The notes: generated from the letters alone by a model not told the origin. Positions 44,612-53,141 are shown, counted from the first letter of the stretch. The stretch: 64,000 nt of DNA from Burkholderiales bacterium (GCA_020853025.1 JADYZP010000039.1:1-64000); one strand, 5' to 3'. Program-made: numbers and translations.

Positions 44612-44982
44612 TCGAAGTCAGCCGATAAGCCGGGTTCTGTTACGGCGCACCGATGAAGTGCGCTATGGCCGTCATTCCTCTAGGCGCCGCGTTGCCGCGG
44701 CGCTCGTGCCACCTACCCGCGGACTAGACGAGCAGCCTGTACTTCCAAATGCGCGTCCGCTTACTTGGTGTTGCTCCGGATGGAGGTTGCCGCGTTTCAC
44801 CCGCTTCCCGTCACCGGAAAGCGACTCGTCTCTGTGGCCCTGTTCCTCGCCTTCGTCGGCCGCGCTAACGGCGACTTATAGCGTCCGGGCGTTACCCGGC
44901 ATCCTTGCTCTGCGGAGCCCGGACTTTCCTCTCCCCGCTCCTCGTTTGCACGAGCGCGGGCAGCGACGGTCTGGCTGGCTTC
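44612..44982 (-). ncRNA. rnpB: RNase P RNA (type A)
   Basis: On the minus strand the transcript begins GAAGCCAGCCAGACCG and includes the conserved GAGGAAAGTCCGGGCTCC, GCCGGGTAACGCCCGG, CTCCATCCGGAGCAA and CCAAGTAAG. It ends AGAACCCGGCTTATCGGCTGAC, with CGGCTGACTTC pairing to the 5' end. These are the hallmarks of bacterial type A RNase P RNA, the ribozyme that matures tRNA 5' ends. The length of about 371 nt is normal. A TAAAAT box at 44997-44992, nine bases before the 5' end, is a likely -10 element. Confidence 0.96.
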
Positions 44983-45036
44983 GGAATGCCGATTTTACGC
45001 GAAATTGGCAGACGAAGCATCAAGTTTTCGCGCCGT

Positions 45037-46092
45037 TCACCGTGCCGCGTCCGCGACCCGCCAGCGCATCGTCTCTCCGGCCCGCAGCGGGACCAGCGCG
45101 TCCGCGCCGAACGGGTACTGGTCGGGGACGGTCCACGGCTTGCGCTCGAGCGTCACGTGGTCCGTATTGCGCGGCAATCGGTAGAAGTCCGCACCATGGC
45201 GGCTCGCGAATCCTTCGAGGCGATCGAGCGCACCGGCATCTTCGAACACCTCCGCGTACATCTCGAGTGCCGCGGGCGCCGAAAAGCAGCCCGCGCAGCC
45301 GCAGGCGTTTTCCTTGGCATGCCTTGCATGAGGCGCGGAATCGGTGCCGAGGAAAAACCGCGGGTGGCCGGACGTGGCGGCCTCGACCAGCGCCTGGCGG
45401 TGGGCTTCGCGCTTCAGGATGGGCAGGCAGTAGTGGTGCGGCCGCAGTCCGCCGACGAATAGTGCGTTGCGCGACCACAACAGGTGTTGCGGAGTGATCG
45501 TCGCCGCGATGGGGGCGTCTGCTTCACGCACATAGGCCACCGCCTCGCGAGTCGTGACATGCTCGAGGACGACGCGCAGACCAGGGAAGTCGCGGCCGAT
45601 GCGTGACAGCAGCGTGTCGACGAATACCCGTTCGCGATCGAACATGTCGACGCCGGGATCGGTGACCTCGCCATGCAGCGACAGGACCACACCAAGTCTT
45701 TCCATCGCTTCGAGCGCCGGGTACACGCGTTCGAGCGCGGTGACGCCGGAGTCCGAGTTCGTCGTCGCGCCGGCCGGATAGTATTTGACGGCGTGCACGA
45801 ATCCCGAAGCATGGACTCTTTCGATTTCGGATGGCGGAGTATTGTCGGTCAGGTACAACGTCATCAGCGGCACGAACGGCGACGCCGCCGGCAGCGCTGC
45901 CCGGATGCGTTCGCTGTAGCCGGCAGCGGCCGCCACCGTGGTGACCGGCGGTTGCAAATTTGGCATGATGATTGCACGCGCGAAGACGCGGGCGGTATGC
46001 CGGACGATGGTCGCGAGCGATGCTCCGTCACGCAAGTGCAGGTGCCAATCATCGGGTCGGAGCAGCGCCAGCTTCGGGTGCGGGTCGGTCAT
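45037..46092 (-). CDS. pyrC: Dihydroorotase
   Basis: PyrC closes carbamoyl-aspartate to dihydroorotate in pyrimidine synthesis. The sequence has the metal-binding RPDDWHLHLRDG, the carboxylated lysine region HAVKYYPAGATTNSD, LSLHGEVTD, VLEHVTTREAV and the catalytic FFLGTDSAPHARHAKE. This is the class II (E. coli PyrC) type. The ATG at 46092 gives 351 residues; an upstream ATG at 46134 would add a 14-residue leader. A TATAAT box at 46119-46114 lies just upstream of 46092, which favours the shorter start. It is divergent from dksA. Confidence 0.95.
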   Translation of the reverse strand: MTDPHPKLALLRPDDWHLHLRDGASLATIVRHTARVFARAIIMPNLQPPVTTVAAAAGYSERIRAALPAASPFVPLMTLYLTDNTPPSEIERVHASGFVHAVKYYPAGATTNSDSGVTALERVYPALEAMERLGVVLSLHGEVTDPGVDMFDRERVFVDTLLSRIGRDFPGLRVVLEHVTTREAVAYVREADAPIAATITPQHLLWSRNALFVGGLRPHHYCLPILKREAHRQALVEAATSGHPRFFLGTDSAPHARHAKENACGCAGCFSAPAALEMYAEVFEDAGALDRLEGFASRHGADFYRLPRNTDHVTLERKPWTVPDQYPFGADALVPLRAGETMRWRVADAAR

Positions 46093-46161
46093 CGAAACGC
46101 CTTGTTTTTCATGATTATACGGGCGGTGATTCAAGGCTGGCGACGAGTGGCTTCCCCGGGC

Positions 46162-46218
46162 TATAATGCGCGGTTAGCGGCCTGGGACGCCCTCCTCTGG
46201 CCGTCAGGAAAAGGAGGG
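46162..46218 (+). promoter_or_regulatory. dksA promoter -10 box and leader hairpin
   Basis: A consensus TATAAT (46162-46167) lies 85 bp upstream of dksA, with no good -35 match. In the leader, CCCTCCT (46190-46196) can pair with AGGAGGG (46212-46218) across a 15-nt loop. The 3' arm is a strong Shine-Dalgarno-like AGGAGG that is 34 bases too far from the ATG to serve it. The following bases to 46230 are very GC-rich. It may be an attenuator or a ribosome standby site. Confidence 0.4.
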
Positions 46219-46251
46219 GCCCCGGGCCCCGCGAGCAAGGTGAAACGAAGC

Positions 46252-46695
46252 ATGGCAACCAAAACCGCAGCCGCCGTCAAGAAAATTCGTGAGCTCTCGG
46301 ACGAGGAGATCCGCAAGGCGCCCGAGAAGGACTACATGAACGAGGCGCAGCTCGCCTATTTCAAGAAACAGCTGGTCGAGCTGCGCGACCAGCTGTTGCA
46401 GAACGCCGACGACACCGGCGAGCACCTGCGCGAGAACGAGGTCACGACCGATCCCTCCGATCGCGCCACGCTGGAGGAAGAGTACACGCTCGAACTGCGC
46501 ACCCGCGATCGCGAGCGCAAGCTCCTCAAGAAAATCGAGAAATCGCTGCGCATGATCGATGACGGTTCCTATGGCTGGTGCGAGGAAACCGGCGAACCGA
46601 TCGGTGTCGCGCGCCTTATCGCGCGACCCACGGCGACCTTGTCGCTCGAGGCACAGGAGCGACGGGAGCGGGTGCAGAAACTGTACGGGGACTAA
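46252..46695 (+). CDS. dksA: RNA polymerase-binding transcription factor DksA
   Basis: DksA binds the secondary channel of RNA polymerase and works with ppGpp. The 147-residue protein has the coiled-coil domain with the tip DPSDRAT (67-73) and a zinc-finger region at 108-135, SYGWCEETGEPIGVARLIARPT. Only one cysteine (C110) remains of the usual four; the later pair is replaced (TLSLEAQ). This cysteine-poor form is common in alpha- and betaproteobacteria and is held without zinc. The start at 46252 is preceded by AAGGTGA. It is transcribed alone, ahead of two hairpins. Confidence 0.95.
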   Translation: MATKTAAAVKKIRELSDEEIRKAPEKDYMNEAQLAYFKKQLVELRDQLLQNADDTGEHLRENEVTTDPSDRATLEEEYTLELRTRDRERKLLKKIEKSLRMIDDGSYGWCEETGEPIGVARLIARPTATLSLEAQERRERVQKLYGD

Positions 46696-46714
46696 GTTTA
46701 GAAGACTTCAGGAA

Positions 46715-46821
46715 TGAACGGGTCGCAGGGCTAACGCCGCGACCCGTTGGAAAAATCACGACGCTGACTGCCGTACGACCACAAAGCGTGAACGGGTCGC
46801 AGGGCTAACACTGCGACCCGC
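46715..46821 (+). repeat. Two repeated stem-loops between dksA and sodB
   Basis: The 21-base sequence TGAACGGGTCGCAGGGCTAA plus C occurs exactly at 46715 and 46789 (74-base period). Each copy forms a hairpin with a downstream arm: 46717-46726 with 46739-46748 (10 bp) and 46793-46802 with 46811-46820 (10 bp). Arm differences keep pairing in both. No T-tract follows either stem, so simple intrinsic termination is doubtful. They lie between the end of dksA and the sodB promoter. Confidence 0.7.
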
Positions 46822-46898
46822 TGGATAGTTCGCGGCGGGCGGCTTGCCTGCGCTACGGGAGTCGCAGTGCGTAGCGAACCATGCTCCGCCTCACGGGG

Positions 46899-46904
46899 TA
46901 CAAT
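46899..46904 (+). promoter_or_regulatory. sodB -10 box
   Basis: TACAAT stands 46 bp upstream of the sodB start and predicts a leader of about 40 nt. The -35 region (GAACCA around 46876) is poor, so an activator or a different spacing is possible. The leader ends in GAGGAGC, a good ribosome-binding site. Confidence 0.4.
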
Positions 46905-46949
46905 CGCCAGTTCACCCAGGACCTTGGGTTTTCGCGAGGAGCATCCCGC

Positions 46950-47540
46950 ATGTTTACACTTCCCCCTCTGCCCTACGCCGACAACGCGCTCGATCCGGTG
47001 ATCTCGGCGAACACGATTTCCTTCCACTACGGCAAGCATCACAAGACCTACGTCGATAACCTCAACAATCTGGTCAAGGGCACCGATTACGAGAACGCAC
47101 CGCTGGAAAAGATCATCAGCGAGACGGCGGGCAAGGCCGACCGTGCCGCGCTGTTCAACAACGCGGCGCAGACCTGGAACCACACGTTCTACTGGAATAG
47201 CCTGAAAGCCAATGGCGGCGGCAAGCCGGCGGGCAAGTTGGCACAGATGATCGATGCGTCCTTCGGTGGCTACGACGGTTTCAAGAAGGAAATGTCGGCG
47301 ACGACGGTCTCGCAGTTCGGGTCCGGATGGGGCTGGCTCGTACTCGACGCGGGCGCGCTGAAGATCGTGAAAACCGGCAACGCGGAAGTACCGTTCACGA
47401 AGGGTGCGAAGCCGCTGCTGACGATCGACGTCTGGGAACACGCCTACTATCTCGATCATCAGAACAAGCGCGCCGCCTACGTCGACGCGGTGATCGACCG
47501 GCTGCTGAACTGGGATTTCGCCACGCAGAACCTGGGCTGA
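46950..47540 (+). CDS. sodB: Superoxide dismutase [Fe]
   Basis: This cytoplasmic enzyme converts superoxide to hydrogen peroxide and oxygen. Metal ligands are H26, H78, D160 and H164 ([29 protein letters not shown]). The glutamine at position 74 ([11 protein letters not shown]) is the placement typical of the iron form. The 196-residue length and the ending [11 protein letters not shown] are normal. The ATG follows GAGGAGC. It is monocistronic, 95 bp ahead of the STAS-domain gene. Confidence 0.96.
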   Translation: MFTLPPLPYADNALDPVISANTISFHYGKHHKTYVDNLNNLVKGTDYENAPLEKIISETAGKADRAALFNNAAQTWNHTFYWNSLKANGGGKPAGKLAQMIDASFGGYDGFKKEMSATTVSQFGSGWGWLVLDAGALKIVKTGNAEVPFTKGAKPLLTIDVWEHAYYLDHQNKRAAYVDAVIDRLLNWDFATQNLG

Positions 47541-47635
47541 AGCGGACATCGCCTGGCGGTGCGCGCCTTGTGGCGGCGCACAGGTTGGGACGATAATTCC
47601 CAGCGAATACGACTGCGGCAATCCCTGCCGACCCG

Positions 47636-48892
47636 ATGGCCCTTTTCTCCAAACCGCCGGCCAAGAAGCCCGAGGCCGCCAAGCCGAACCTGAAGCCGGC
47701 GGCGGCGGGCACGCGCGCACCGGTGTCCGCGCGCGAGGTCGCCGTGCAGGCGCAGGGCCGCCGCGCGGTGTCGGAGCGCCCGCGGGCGCAGCCGGAAGGT
47801 GATTTCACGGTGACCGGAACGAGCCTTGTCGACTGGTCGCCGATGCGGACGTCCATCGAGGTGGCGCAGGCCAACCCGGGGCTGTGCGCGGTGCTGGAAA
47901 ATGCAGCTCTGCTGTATGCGAGCGGACAAACGGCCCCGGCGCGCACCATGCTCGAACAGGGCGTACAGAACGACGCCGACGCGAAGGTCTCCGCGCTGGC
48001 CTGGCTGGCGCTTTTCGATCTCCTGCAGCGAAGCAATGACCGCGCGGCGTTCGACCGGCTCGCGCTGCAATACGTCGTGCAGTTTGAACGCTCGCCTCCG
48101 GCGTGGGAAGACGGCGCGAAAACGCCGCTGATAACGGCCAAGGCGACGGCCGGCGGTTACGTGCAACTGACCGGCAAGTTGACCGCAGCCAGCGCGCCGC
48201 AGGTCGATTCGCTGCGCCGTGCAATGGCGAAGGCCACGTCGCACGCTCGGCTCGACCTCGCGCAGGTCGCGGGTTTCGACGACGCGGGCGCGCACCTGCT
48301 GGCGGACGCACTGGCCGAAGTGCGCCGCCTGCGCTGCGCGCTGACGTTGCAGCGTCCGGAGAAGATCCGTGCGGCGCTCGACATACTGCTGCGGCGCGGG
48401 CGCGATGCGGGCGAGGGCCCATGGCTGCTGTCGCTCGAGTTCCTGCAGTTCGACGGCAAGCAGGAAGCCTTCGAGGATCGCGCAATCGAATACGCCGTTG
48501 CCTTCGAACAGTCGCCACCGTCATGGGATCCGCCGCCGATGCCGGAAGCCGAAGCGTTGGTCGTCGATTCCCCGGACGCGACCGCGGACAGCGAGGAACG
48601 AACGGTCGGCGCCGGTGTGGAACTGATCGCCTGGAGCGGCGTGATGACCGGTTCGGCAACACAGCCTATGGCGAAGCTTTCCGAATACGCGTACGCGCAT
48701 CCGGTCGTGCCGATCGACATGTCGGAAGTCGAACGCGTCGATTTCGTCTGTGCGGGCGCGCTGCTCAACGCCATCAACCGGGTCGAGACCCAACGCAAGG
48801 CCGTGCAGATCGTGGGTGCGTCGCCGATCATTCGTGCGCTGCTGCTGCTCATCGGTATCTCGCCGCGCCACTTTCTGAAGAAACCACAGTAG
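47636..48892 (+). CDS. Duplicated helical-repeat/STAS-domain protein
   Basis: A Lys/Pro/Ala-rich, probably disordered N-terminus (1-60) precedes two similar modules. Module 1 is helical (about 78-158, ending FERSPPAWE) plus a STAS-like domain (about 163-255). Module 2 is helical (262-298, ending FEQSPPSWD) plus a second STAS domain (about 325-415, with [22 protein letters not shown]). Serine typical of anti-sigma antagonists is not conserved in [14 protein letters not shown], so phosphorylation is uncertain. It lies 43 bp before hslV on the same strand and is probably co-transcribed. I know of no function for this protein. Confidence 0.65.
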   Translation: MALFSKPPAKKPEAAKPNLKPAAAGTRAPVSAREVAVQAQGRRAVSERPRAQPEGDFTVTGTSLVDWSPMRTSIEVAQANPGLCAVLENAALLYASGQTAPARTMLEQGVQNDADAKVSALAWLALFDLLQRSNDRAAFDRLALQYVVQFERSPPAWEDGAKTPLITAKATAGGYVQLTGKLTAASAPQVDSLRRAMAKATSHARLDLAQVAGFDDAGAHLLADALAEVRRLRCALTLQRPEKIRAALDILLRRGRDAGEGPWLLSLEFLQFDGKQEAFEDRAIEYAVAFEQSPPSWDPPPMPEAEALVVDSPDATADSEERTVGAGVELIAWSGVMTGSATQPMAKLSEYAYAHPVVPIDMSEVERVDFVCAGALLNAINRVETQRKAVQIVGASPIIRALLLLIGISPRHFLKKPQ

Positions 48893-48935
48893 CCCATCGC
48901 CGCCGGCATCGCCGGTCCGTGCCGTTGCCCAACAC

Positions 48936-49493
48936 ATGGAAGCCTTTCACGGTACGACCATACTTTCCGTTCGCCGCGACGGTGCGGTGGCGCTGGGCGG
49001 CGACGGGCAGGTGACGCTTGGCAGCATCGTCGTCAAAGCAACCGCGCGCAAGATCCGCCGCATTCATCACGATCGCGTGCTGGCCGGCTTCGCCGGCGCC
49101 ACCGCCGATGCGTTCACGCTGTTCGAGCGTTTCGAGGCGAAGCTCGAGAAGCATCAGGGGCACCTCGTGCGCTCGGCGGTGGAACTGGCCAAGGACTGGC
49201 GCTCCGACCGCGTGCTGCGGCGGCTCGAGGCCATGCTCGCGGTGGCGGATTTCTCGGCATCGCTGATCCTTTCCGGCAACGGGGACGTGCTGGAACCCGA
49301 GTTGGGCATCGTCGCCATCGGCTCCGGCGGACCGTATGCGCAGGCCGCCGCCCGAGCGCTGCTCGAGCACTCGTCGTTGCCTGCTGCGGACATCGTCCGG
49401 CAGTCGCTGACGATTGCCGGCGACCTGTGCATCTACACCAACCAGCATCACGTGATCGAGGTGCTGGAACCCGCGGCGGGCACGGCGGCTTGA
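48936..49493 (+). CDS. hslV: ATP-dependent protease subunit HslV
   Basis: HslV is the proteolytic dodecamer of the HslUV protease. The sequence starts [16 protein letters not shown]; processing before Thr7 would expose the catalytic threonine. [48 protein letters not shown] and [17 protein letters not shown] are typical. Residue count 185. The hslU gene is not next to it; ubiH begins instead with a TTG overlapping the hslV stop. Upstream is the STAS-domain gene. Confidence 0.95.
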   Translation: MEAFHGTTILSVRRDGAVALGGDGQVTLGSIVVKATARKIRRIHHDRVLAGFAGATADAFTLFERFEAKLEKHQGHLVRSAVELAKDWRSDRVLRRLEAMLAVADFSASLILSGNGDVLEPELGIVAIGSGGPYAQAAARALLEHSSLPAADIVRQSLTIAGDLCIYTNQHHVIEVLEPAAGTAA

Positions 49494-50677
49494 CGCCCGA
49501 ACGCTTTGACGTCGTCGTCGGCGGTGCGGGACTCGTAGGACTCGCGCTGTCGACCGCGCTGGCGAGAGCGGGATTGCGCGTCGCGCTCGCCGATCGCGTG
49601 CGGGTCGCCGCTCCCGATTTCGATCCCGCGACCTGGGACCTTCGGGTCTACGCGATCAGCCCCGGCAGCGCCACGTTCCTGCGCGCGCTCGGTGCCTGGC
49701 AGCGCCTGCCGGCCGAACGCGTATCGCCGATCGAGGCGATGCAGGTGGAAGGTGATGCCGGGGGCAGCCTTCGTTTCTCGGCCTACGACCTGGGCGAGCG
49801 CGCGCTCGCCTGGATCGTCGAGGAACGGACGCTGCGTGCCGCGCTGCTCACCAGCGCCCTGGATGCCGGCGTCGACGTCATCTCCGGGTTGCCGTTCGTC
49901 GGTTTGTGCTTCGCCGCGGACGAGGCCACGCTACTGCTGGGTGAGGAGGGCGACGAACGCCGTACGTTGTCGGCGCAGCTCGTCGCCGGAGCCGATGGCC
50001 TGCGGTCCTGGGTGCGCGAAGCGGCAGGAATCGTCGTCCAGCCTCGCCGTTACGGGCAAACCGCAGTGGTTGCCAATTTTGGCTGCGAGCGGGCGCATCA
50101 CGGACTGGCGCGGCAGTGGTTCCGGACCGATGGCAGCATCCTGGCCTGGCTGCCGTTGCCCGGCCGCGGAATGTCGATCGTCTGGTCGGCGCCGGAAGTG
50201 CTGGCCGGGGAGTTGCGCGCACTGCCGCCGCAGGCGCTGGCTGCACGCGTATCCGAAGCCGGTTCGCAGGCGCTGGGCGAGCTCACGGCCCTGGGCGAGA
50301 CCGCCGGGTTTGCGTTGTCGCTGCTCAAGCTGCCGACCACCGTCGCGCACCGCCTGGCGCTGGTGGGGGACGCCGCGCATGGCGTCCATCCCCTGGCCGG
50401 CCAGGGAGTCAACCTGGGCTTCGGCGACGCGCTGGTGCTGGCGCAGGTACTTGCCGATCGGGGGCCGGTGTGCGATTTCGGCGCGCCAGTGCTGCTCGAG
50501 CGCTTCGCGCGAAGACGCGCCGAACCGGTGCTGGCCATGCAGACGGTCACCGACGGACTCACCCGTCTGTTCGGGCCACCGGCCCCGTGGTTGGCCGCGT
50601 TGCGCAACGCCGGAATGACCGCCGTCGATCGGCTGCCGTTGCTCAAGCGCGCATTGGCGCAACCTGCACTGCGCTAG
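49490..50677 (+). CDS. ubiH: UbiH-family FAD-dependent ubiquinone hydroxylase
   Basis: This flavoprotein monooxygenase hydroxylates the ring during ubiquinone synthesis. [14 protein letters not shown] at the start is the FAD motif, [14 protein letters not shown] the second, and [25 protein letters not shown] the third; all are UbiH/UbiF-type. I place the start at a TTG (49490) overlapping the hslV TGA, for 395 residues; no ATG lies between. Assignment between UbiH, UbiI, UbiF and UbiM is not certain. dsbC follows after 35 bp. Confidence 0.88.
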   Translation: MTPERFDVVVGGAGLVGLALSTALARAGLRVALADRVRVAAPDFDPATWDLRVYAISPGSATFLRALGAWQRLPAERVSPIEAMQVEGDAGGSLRFSAYDLGERALAWIVEERTLRAALLTSALDAGVDVISGLPFVGLCFAADEATLLLGEEGDERRTLSAQLVAGADGLRSWVREAAGIVVQPRRYGQTAVVANFGCERAHHGLARQWFRTDGSILAWLPLPGRGMSIVWSAPEVLAGELRALPPQALAARVSEAGSQALGELTALGETAGFALSLLKLPTTVAHRLALVGDAAHGVHPLAGQGVNLGFGDALVLAQVLADRGPVCDFGAPVLLERFARRRAEPVLAMQTVTDGLTRLFGPPAPWLAALRNAGMTAVDRLPLLKRALAQPALR

Positions 50678-50712
50678 ACTGTCCTATTGCTTTCGCCCAT
50701 TCCGGAGAGGTC

Positions 50713-51537
50713 ATGACGTTCCGATCGTTTGTCCAGATGTTTGCACGTCGGTCCGCGCGAGCCGCCCTCGCCGCCATGGCCGCCGCCGCCATTGCGGTGT
50801 CCGCCTTCCAGGCGTCGGCGCAGAGCACCGACAAGCCGGTTGCGCTGACCGGCGAAGCCGCCGCCATCAAGAAGCTGGTCGAGCAGAAGTTTCCCGGTGC
50901 CCAGGTGCGCGGCGTCACCAAGACGCCCTACTTCGGACTCTACGAGGTTCAGTTCGACGATCGACTGCTGTATACGGATGCCAAGGCGAAGTACGTCGTC
51001 CTGGGCGCGGTCTACGACACCGAATCGAAGATCAACCTGACCGAGGAACGGCAACGCAAGCTCAATCGCGTCGACGTCTCGACGCTGCCGCTCGACATGG
51101 CGATCAAGAAGGTCAAGGGCACCGGCGAGCGGAAACTGGTCGTCTTCTCCGACGCGGACTGCCCGTTCTGCCACAAGCTCGAAGAGGAACTCAAGAAGAT
51201 CGACAACGTGACCATCTACACGTACCTGTTTCCAATCGATTCATTGCATCCGGATGCGGCGCGCAAGTCGCGCATGATCTGGTGTGCGCCGGATCGGGTT
51301 AAGGCATGGGACGCGTACTACGCGACCGGCGCGCTGCCCGACAACACCGGCGACTGCGAGAATCCGGTCGCGAAAGTTGCCGAACTCGGCGCCCGCTACC
51401 GCGTCAGCGCGACGCCGACGCTGGTCTTCGCCGACGGCTCGATCGTTCCCGGCGCACTGCCGGCGCAGAAGATCGAAACCGAACTCGTCAATGCCGCGGC
51501 CGAAGTCAAGAAGCTGGCGGCGGCGGCGAAGAAATAG
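50713..51537 (+). CDS. dsbC: Thiol:disulfide isomerase DsbC
   Basis: The ATG follows GGAGAGG. A signal peptide (to about residue 37, FQASAQ) precedes an N-terminal dimerisation domain (45-125, with ITPYFGLYEV-like KTPYFGLYEVQFDDRLLY) and a thioredoxin domain with C150PFC153 in DADCPFCHKLEEE. The usual DsbC motif is CGYC; CPFC is a variant. A further Cys pair is in MIWCAP and GDCENP. It rearranges wrong disulfides in the periplasm and is kept reduced by DsbD, encoded in this window. The 274-residue length is slightly long. Confidence 0.9.
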   Translation: MTFRSFVQMFARRSARAALAAMAAAAIAVSAFQASAQSTDKPVALTGEAAAIKKLVEQKFPGAQVRGVTKTPYFGLYEVQFDDRLLYTDAKAKYVVLGAVYDTESKINLTEERQRKLNRVDVSTLPLDMAIKKVKGTGERKLVVFSDADCPFCHKLEEELKKIDNVTIYTYLFPIDSLHPDAARKSRMIWCAPDRVKAWDAYYATGALPDNTGDCENPVAKVAELGARYRVSATPTLVFADGSIVPGALPAQKIETELVNAAAEVKKLAAAAKK

Positions 51538-51566
51538 GGTCCTCGCCGGCGAAGCATCAGGCAAGC

Positions 51567-51597
51567 TGCGATCGGCGCCGAAGGCCCGCCGATCGCA
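51567..51597 (+). terminator. Stem-loop after dsbC
   Basis: TGCGATCGGCG (51567-51577) and CGCCGATCGCA (51587-51597) form a perfect 11-bp stem with a nine-base loop, 30 bases behind the dsbC stop. Only a weak run (CGGTTCT) follows, so the stem may slow or protect the message rather than end it. It closes the STAS-hslV-ubiH-dsbC run. Confidence 0.5.
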
Positions 51598-51721
51598 CGG
51601 TTCTCCTACGGAATATTCGACACATGGCGATTCTCTACTTCGGCGATCCCGAGCGGCGCCGGATCGGTGCCCAGTGGCGCGTCACACGCGCCACCGCCGA
51701 TAACTTTCTCACAGCTTGATC

Positions 51722-52159
51722 ATGGTGCAGCCAGGAAGCGGCCGGCGCGCCGTGCTCATGGCGCTCGCAGGATTGGCGATTGCGTTCGCCGCACCGGCCG
51801 CGGCGCAGGATCCGCGAATGACCGAGGCAAAAATGGCCACGCTCGACTGGCTGGTGCTGGCCGATGCCGACGACGGCGCAGGCAGCTATGCCGCGGCCTC
51901 GCAGCGGTTTCGGACGACGATGCCTCAGGACCAGTGGACAAAAGCGTTGAAGCAGGCACGTGCGCAGTTCGGTCCGACGGTGCGCCGCACCTACATCGGA
52001 GCGCAGCCGTTGGCGCACGCCAAGGATGCTCCGCCCGGCGAGTTCGTCGTCGTCGCCTTTCGCACAGAGTTTGGCAAACGCTCGACCGGCACCGAGTCGG
52101 TCACGCTGGAGCACGAGTCCGATGGCCGTTGGCGCGTGGTCGGATACATAATGCGCTGA
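51722..52159 (+). CDS. DUF4019 secreted protein
   Basis: The ATG at 51722 gives 145 residues with a signal peptide (RRAVLMALAGLAIAFAAPAAAQ). The mature part has the DUF4019 pattern: ATLDWLVLADADDGAGSYAAAS, then WTKALKQARAQFGPTVRR, and a beta-rich end VTLEHESDGRWRVVGYIMR. Function unknown; the fold is probably NTF2/lumenal-like. The 184-bp gap before it holds the dsbC stem-loop and a short unconvincing frame. It has no clear promoter. Confidence 0.75.
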   Translation: MVQPGSGRRAVLMALAGLAIAFAAPAAAQDPRMTEAKMATLDWLVLADADDGAGSYAAASQRFRTTMPQDQWTKALKQARAQFGPTVRRTYIGAQPLAHAKDAPPGEFVVVAFRTEFGKRSTGTESVTLEHESDGRWRVVGYIMR

Positions 52160-52227
52160 CCGCGCACCAGGTGTTGGTACTCGGGCACGGTCCGGATCGC
52201 CCTCGGGCGTGCTAGGCTCTTCGCATC

Positions 52228-52596
52228 GTGAGCGGATTCCGTGCCGTCGCCGTCGTAATCGCCCTGTTGGGAGTCGCACTGTCCGCGTATGCGGAATTCG
52301 GGACGCCGCGCGCCCCCGGTGTCGAAGGCTCGTTCGGGTGGTTCGCGTTCGAGGCGGGCCCCTTCGTGCTGGCCGCGATTCTCGCGCTGCTGACGACCTA
52401 CGGGCGAACGCTGAGCGTCGTCGGGTTCGCGATGCTGGCGCTCGAAGCCTACGCCTACTACGTCGTGTTCGTGCTCCCGCCCGAAGGCGATGCGGCGCTC
52501 ATCTACCTGCGCAAGCCCTTCTACGGACTCGGAATCGTCGCCACCGGCATGCTCGCGGGGTTCCTGCTTACGCGCTCCAGGACGACGCGGGGATAG
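52228..52596 (+). CDS. Small membrane protein of unknown function
   Basis: A GTG at 52228 opens 122 residues with four hydrophobic segments (FRAVAVVIALLGVALSAYAEF, FEAGPFVLAAILALL, VVGFAMLALEAYAYYVVFVL, GLGIVATGMLAGFLL). I do not recognise a family. Codon use and the even spacing of helices support a real gene. A possible -10 (TAGGCT) lies about 15 bp before the start. The end overlaps nothing; the HAD relic lies beyond on the other strand. Confidence 0.6.
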   Translation: MSGFRAVAVVIALLGVALSAYAEFGTPRAPGVEGSFGWFAFEAGPFVLAAILALLTTYGRTLSVVGFAMLALEAYAYYVVFVLPPEGDAALIYLRKPFYGLGIVATGMLAGFLLTRSRTTRG

Positions 52597-52658
52597 CGCG
52601 CGGCGACGCAGTTTCGCTTCGACGGGAGGCTCGATGCCCGTCCGATCGAGCGCCGGAG

Positions 52659-52753
52659 GATCGAGCGCGAGATCCCCGGATAGTGGTCGGTCAATGTGCC
52701 GTCGAGGTCGACGAGCAAGTGTATCGGCGACGCCGGGTGCGGTCGGGGTCATC
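52659..52753 (-). pseudogene. HAD-family phosphatase, N-terminal relic with frameshift
   Basis: From an ATG at 52753 the frame reads MTPTAPGVADT. A +1 shift then opens HLLVDLDGTLTDHYPGISRSI, the motif I region of phosphoglycolate-phosphatase-like HAD enzymes (DLDGTLTD). After about 52659 the similarity ends, so more than 80 percent of the gene is gone. The ATG overlaps the stop of the upstream lipoprotein gene by ATGA, showing that it was once translationally coupled to it. Confidence 0.6.
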
Positions 52754-53141
52754 GCGAGTCTCCCTCGCGCAGCAGGCGGATGCGGTAGTCGAGATAGGCG
52801 CCCTGCCTCCCTGCCTCCCATTGCAGGCAATAGCGGCGCGCGTCCCTTGCCAGAAAGACGCCTGCGAACTCGGTCACGTCGTCGCGTGACACCGGCGACA
52901 GAAAGGTGGCGCCGACCTTGTAGTACAGATGGAAGGTCACCGGCGACGTCGCATCGAAGCGATAGTCGAGTCGATCGCCTTTGGCGAGCGTCGCGCATGC
53001 CTGGTGTCGCTCGTAGGGTGCGATCGGAAAGTGGCTGATTTCATTCGCTATTCCTGGCACGATGGCGTCGGAGGCGCAGCCGCAGGCGATGAGCGCCACG
53101 ACGAAGGCGCCCAGTCGCCGTCTCCACGCCGCTGCGGTCAC
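52749..53141 (-). CDS. Small lipoprotein of unknown function
   Basis: A GTG at 53141 overlapping the acetyltransferase TGA (GTGA) gives 130 residues; an ATG at 53183 would overlap by 46 bp. A hydrophobic signal GAFVVALIACGCASD carries a lipobox with cysteines at two adjacent positions (LIAC or ACGC). The mature part has DRLDYRFDATSPVTFHLYYK, then REAFRxYCLQW-like ARRYCLQWEAG, and is beta-rich. I do not recognise the family. It is flanked by a GNAT gene and the HAD relic on the same strand. Confidence 0.6.
   Translation of the reverse strand: MTAAAWRRRLGAFVVALIACGCASDAIVPGIANEISHFPIAPYERHQACATLAKGDRLDYRFDATSPVTFHLYYKVGATFLSPVSRDDVTEFAGVFLARDARRYCLQWEAGRQGAYLDYRIRLLREGDSR

Noticed and set aside
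46717-46748. Intrinsic terminator of dksA
   Set aside because: The stem is strong but no T-tract follows, and the same structure recurs 74 bp downstream; a repeated element is a better description.
51624-51719. 31-codon frame starting MAILYFGDPER between dsbC and the DUF4019 gene
   Set aside because: Too short, no convincing ribosome-binding site, and no family recognised; it ends inside the start of the next gene. It could be a relic but there is too little sequence.
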